From the NCBI GenBank assembly GCA_903642325.1, contig CAHJWM010000007.1, forward strand, positions 62,001-126,000: a stretch of DNA of 64,000 nt, given 5' to 3'. This document shows positions 61,074-64,000 of this stretch, in pieces. Each line of letters opens with the position of its first letter. Within the stretch, counting starts at the first letter, position 1. The translations under genes and the position numbers were made by a program. This stretch comes from Myxococcales bacterium (GTDB lineage Bacteria; Myxococcota_A; Polyangia; Polyangiales; Polyangiaceae). The notes under the pieces are model-generated. The model had not been told where the DNA came from and did not search any database. It was given only the letters and a program-made list of their open reading frames with translations.

Positions 61074-63503
61074 TCAGTTGGAGAGGGGTTGGGGTGCGCT
61101 CGGCGTCTCGATCACGACGCGCACGAGCTTGCCTCGCTTGATCAGTTCTCGCCCCTTGCCGCCGCGACCGCTGCGCTCGAACTTGCTACTGGTGATGCGT
61201 TGCTCCCCGCCGAGCGAGGTCTCGAGCACCAACGCGTCTCGATCGTTGGCGACGGCTTTGAAGCCGATTAGCCCGTCTTCTTCCGCGGCGAGCTTGAGCA
61301 GCAGCACGCCCTTGCCTGGCCCCGACAGGTAACTCACTTCGTCGAGACCGCAGAGCAGGGCGCGGCCTTCCTTGCTGACTGCGATCACCGTCTCCTTGCC
61401 CCGGACCAGCGAGACGCCAACGACTTGTACGCCCTCGGGGAGGCGCGCGTAGCGCCGGCCGGTGCGCGTGCTCGGTTCGACGAACGGGCCAAGCCCGATA
61501 CCGAATGCGTACCCGTCGCTAGTGCCGGCCACGACGTACGTCTTCGGTCGTTTTCCCTCGCGTTCGGCGACGTCACCGAGAACGCGCGCATCGAGCGAGT
61601 AACAAGCGACGATTTTTTCGGCGTCCTTGAGCTTGAACAGCTTCTGGATGGGCTCACCATAGCCGCTGGTGGCGGGCACATCTATCATTCGGCAGCTGTA
61701 GACTGTGCCGAAATTGGAAAAAAACGCGAGGCTTTCGCGGGTAGAGCCGGCGACACATGCCAGCACGGCGTCGCCTTCGCGAAGGCGAGTAGAGACCGGA
61801 TCTTTGATCTCTTTCTGACGCTTGACCCAGCCGTCGGCCGTAAGCAGCACCACGTTGTCCTCGGCGACGATCAAATCCTCTTCCGTGAACTCTTGCTCGT
61901 CACTGACGGTTTCGATCAACGTGCGGCGCTTGCCATTTTTGCCGAATTTCTCGATCACCGCCGCGAGCTCTTGGCGGACGAGCCCCCAGCGGCCCTTGGA
62001 CTCCTTTTCTTGGAGCAGCTCCTTGATCTCTCTGGAGCGCTTGCGCTTGTCTTTGAGCTCTTTCTGAATCACCAGGATCTCGAGCCGAGCCAAGCGGTAC
62101 AGCTTGAGCTCCAGGATCGCATCGGTCTGCTCGGCGTCGAGCTGGAACTTCGCCATGATCTTTTGCGCAGCGTCGGACTTTCCTTCGGAAGCGCGGATCA
62201 TCTTCAAGATCTGGTCGAGCGCGTCGAAGACCTTTTCGAAGCCCTCGAGTACGTGCACGCGCTTTTGCAGAGCGGCAAGCTCGTGGCCGAGGCGGCGCGT
62301 CACGACCTCGAGACGGAAATGCAGGAAGTGCCAGAGAATTTGCTGCAAATCGAGGCGCTCGGGGCGCCCCACTTCGGGGTTTTCGGTCGGAACCAGGCAG
62401 GTCAAATTCACCGCAAAGTTGGTCTGCAGCGGCGTGTGCTTGAATAGGTAGGCGAGCACTTTGTGCTCGTCCGCCTCCTTTTTCAGCTCGAGCTCGATCC
62501 GGACGTCGTCGGTCGACACGTCGCGCACGTCCAAGAGCATGGGCATTTTGCGGGAGACGACCACGTCCGCGATGCGCTCGACGAGCACGGATTTGTTGAC
62601 GGTATACGGAATGCTGGTGATGTTCAGGGTCTTAGTGGCCTTGCCCTCGGACGCCAGCTCCCAGGTGCCGCGGACTTTGATCGAGCCCTGGCCAGTCTCG
62701 TAGACCTGCTTCAGCTCTTCGGAGCTTGCCACGATGTGGCCGCCGGTTGGAAAATCAGGGCCTTTGATGGTGCGGCAAAGCTCGCGCGACGTGAGCTGCT
62801 TGCCTTCGAGCAGCGCGTCCAACTGGCGAATCGCCGCGCCCACGACCTCTTCCGGATTGTGTGGAGGGATATTGGTCGCCATGCCCACGGCGATCCCGGA
62901 AGCACCGTTGATGAGCAGGTTCGGAATGGCCGAAGGCAGGACTACCGGTTCGGCCTTGGTCCCGTCGTAATTCGGCCGAAAATGCACGGTGTCTTCGTCG
63001 ATCTCGGTCAGGATCTGATCGGCGATGTTGGCCAGTCGACACTCGGTGTAGCGGTACGCGGCGGCCGGATCGCCATCGAGTGACCCAAAGTTGCCCGAGC
63101 CGTCGACCAAAGGCGCCCGCAGGCTGAAGGATTGCGCCATGCGCACGAGCGCGTCGTAAATCGCCGCGTCGCCATGGGGATGATAGTTGCCCATCACGTC
63201 GCCCACGATCTTGGCGCACTTTCTATGTTTGGCGTCACCCGTCACACCCTGCTGCCACATCGTGTACAAGATCCGGCGCTGCACGGGCTTCAGACCGTCC
63301 CGAACGTCGGGAATGGCGCGGCTCGTGATGACCGACAAGGCATAGTTCAAGTAGCGGGTCTGCGCGACCTCGTGCAGCGCCGCCGGTTCTTCGGGGAAGA
63401 GCGGCGGTTCATCGCCTGGTCCGCCGGGTCCGCCGCGCCGCTTCTTGGGCGGCTCGCCGTTGCCGGAGGGGTCTTTCGTGTTTTTGGTCTTGCCTGTCGC
63501 CAA
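61074..63503 (-). CDS. parC: Topoisomerase IV subunit A (ParC)
   Basis: 809 residues from a TTG start with GGGGAAGG six bases upstream. A basic, Gly/Pro-rich tail (1-42) precedes the core. The catalytic Tyr152 is in '[13 protein letters not shown]'. The quinolone-linked region is '[18 protein letters not shown]': the residue matching E. coli ParC Ser80 is Ala113, and Glu84 is Asp117. It lacks the full QRRGGKG GyrA-box, although a 'SGRGGKGRE' sequence near residue 785 resembles it. This and the adjacent parE identify it as ParC. It is first in the parC-parE-bamA-gyrA-nth series on this strand. Confidence 0.92.
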   Translation of the reverse strand: MATGKTKNTKDPSGNGEPPKKRRGGPGGPGDEPPLFPEEPAALHEVAQTRYLNYALSVITSRAIPDVRDGLKPVQRRILYTMWQQGVTGDAKHRKCAKIVGDVMGNYHPHGDAAIYDALVRMAQSFSLRAPLVDGSGNFGSLDGDPAAAYRYTECRLANIADQILTEIDEDTVHFRPNYDGTKAEPVVLPSAIPNLLINGASGIAVGMATNIPPHNPEEVVGAAIRQLDALLEGKQLTSRELCRTIKGPDFPTGGHIVASSEELKQVYETGQGSIKVRGTWELASEGKATKTLNITSIPYTVNKSVLVERIADVVVSRKMPMLLDVRDVSTDDVRIELELKKEADEHKVLAYLFKHTPLQTNFAVNLTCLVPTENPEVGRPERLDLQQILWHFLHFRLEVVTRRLGHELAALQKRVHVLEGFEKVFDALDQILKMIRASEGKSDAAQKIMAKFQLDAEQTDAILELKLYRLARLEILVIQKELKDKRKRSREIKELLQEKESKGRWGLVRQELAAVIEKFGKNGKRRTLIETVSDEQEFTEEDLIVAEDNVVLLTADGWVKRQKEIKDPVSTRLREGDAVLACVAGSTRESLAFFSNFGTVYSCRMIDVPATSGYGEPIQKLFKLKDAEKIVACYSLDARVLGDVAEREGKRPKTYVVAGTSDGYAFGIGLGPFVEPSTRTGRRYARLPEGVQVVGVSLVRGKETVIAVSKEGRALLCGLDEVSYLSGPGKGVLLLKLAAEEDGLIGFKAVANDRDALVLETSLGGEQRITSSKFERSGRGGKGRELIKRGKLVRVVIETPSAPQPLSN

Positions 63504-63509
63504 CGTACG

Positions 63510-63517
63510 CCTTCCCC
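63510..63517 (-). promoter_or_regulatory. Ribosome-binding site supporting the TTG start of parC
   Basis: On the minus strand GGGGAAGG is followed by a six-base spacer and then TTG (63503-63501). It is a strong Shine-Dalgarno sequence at good spacing and decides the start. Confidence 0.55.
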
Positions 63518-64000
63518 GGCGACCCGAAGGCAGCCGGCACCGCGCGATTCGCTAGCTTTCTTTCCTGCCAAAAGTCAATATCTTCAGGTGAAATGCAGGG
63601 CTGCACGACGAAAGCCACCCGCTTCGCCCGGTTCTCGAGTGTGGTCGCCATGCTGCCGTTCGCTTGCCGGAGCAGCCCCCGGAGCCGAGACCGGCCCCTT
63701 TGCCACAACGATGGCGTCGTCAGCACTCGTCAGGATGCGAGCGGCAGCGGCCTGGAAATTGCGGTCGAGACGACACAAAGCCGCTGCCAAAGCTGTGGTT
63801 CCGCAACACGCCAAGGGGCGCCTGCTGGCTCGCCCTGCAGCGCGGCCTCCGTTTGCGCCGAATTCTGTTGCGGATGTCCCGAAAAGCTCGGCGGGGCGCA
63901 CTACAGAGCAAGGGTATGCTCGGCGCGCGCGTGTGCAGGCGAAAAGACGGCCTGCATGCTCGCGCGCGCCGCCATTAGCCCCGACGTTTGCCGTAGCTAT
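63518..64000. other. Region upstream of parC with no supported gene
   Basis: The last 483 bases have open frames on both strands, but their translations are Arg-, Cys- and Trp-rich and unlike the neighbouring proteins, with no recognisable domain. A minus-strand frame starting at 63651 opens plausibly ('MATTLENRAKRVAFVVQP') but runs into the parC shadow and becomes Arg-rich. I see no tRNA, repeat or clear terminator. It probably holds the parC promoter and the end of a gene beyond the window. Confidence 0.5.

Noticed and set aside
63410-63651. A minus-strand small ORF starting 'MATTLENRAKRVAFVVQP'
   Set aside because: The first 40 residues look reasonable, but it runs about 90 bases into parC in another frame, where it becomes Arg-rich; no supporting signal was seen.
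63584-63978. Overlapping open frames on both strands at the window end
   Set aside because: The translations are rich in Arg, Cys and Trp, without domains or ribosome-binding sites.

Overview
The window looks like the chromosome of a Myxococcota (deltaproteobacterial, Polyangia-like) bacterium. It is GC-rich by eye, with tightly packed genes, frequent GTG and TTG starts and many 4-base stop/start overlaps. Supporting content is a complete gspC-to-gspN type II secretion operon, an MglB-like Roadblock protein, a Ser/Thr-kinase-TPR giant protein, an NtrC-type activator and a cytosolic AAA/topoisomerase gene set of proteobacterial type. I see no phage, insertion sequence, CRISPR array, rRNA or tRNA gene. 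This is an inference from gene content; no phylogeny was run.

Layout. 1-8.4 kb (+): the 3' part of a giant TPR protein, an MlaE-type lipid-transport permease and a very degenerate ABC ATPase. 8.4-13.4 kb: two-domain FKBP lipoprotein (-), small cytochrome c, PlsC acyltransferase, a trehalase/GH63-like glycoside hydrolase and a class IV aminotransferase (all +). 13.4-17.6 kb (-): dnaX, recR, ridA and an unrecognised gene. 17.7-21.7 kb (+): lipoprotein, 7TM histidine kinase, bioA and a 2Fe-2S ferredoxin, almost without gaps. 21.9-24.2 kb (-): SNF2-family helicase. 24.4-25.8 kb (+): NtrC-family activator. 26.0-40.4 kb (+): the T2SS operon gspCDEF-(gspG-like)-GHIJKLMN, preceded by a sigma-54 promoter candidate and a tandem repeat that could bind an activator. 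40.4-45.8 kb (-): kinase plus TPR giant protein. 45.9-49.2 kb: FtsB-like protein (+), then a minus-strand group with an aconitase-fold protein that has lost its catalytic and iron-sulfur residues, an outer-membrane-barrel protein and a small ORF. 49.5-52.4 kb (+): Roadblock protein, aroQ, accB, accC. 52.5-63.5 kb (-): parC, parE, bamA, gyrA, nth. The last 497 bases hold no gene I can support.

How the genes fit together. Much of the window concerns the cell envelope: phospholipid trafficking (MlaE), phospholipid synthesis (PlsC; AccB/AccC for malonyl-CoA, with biotin made through BioA), outer-membrane assembly (BamA) and protein export (T2SS). The histidine kinase at 18.5 kb and the NtrC-type activator at 24.4 kb could be a pair that drives the T2SS from the sigma-54 promoter at 25.98 kb. 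DnaX, RecR, Nth, GyrA and ParC/ParE cover replication, repair and DNA topology.

Most interesting points: (1) a full-length aconitase homologue lacking every cluster-binding cysteine and the main catalytic residues; (2) an MlaF-position ABC protein altered in the Q-loop, signature, catalytic carboxylate and H-loop; (3) an extra GspG-like pseudopilin without a prepilin-peptidase site; (4) the sigma-54 promoter and tandem repeat at the T2SS operon; (5) two giant proteins built on the same roughly 72-residue repeat, one fused to a divergent kinase with an N-terminal helical domain.
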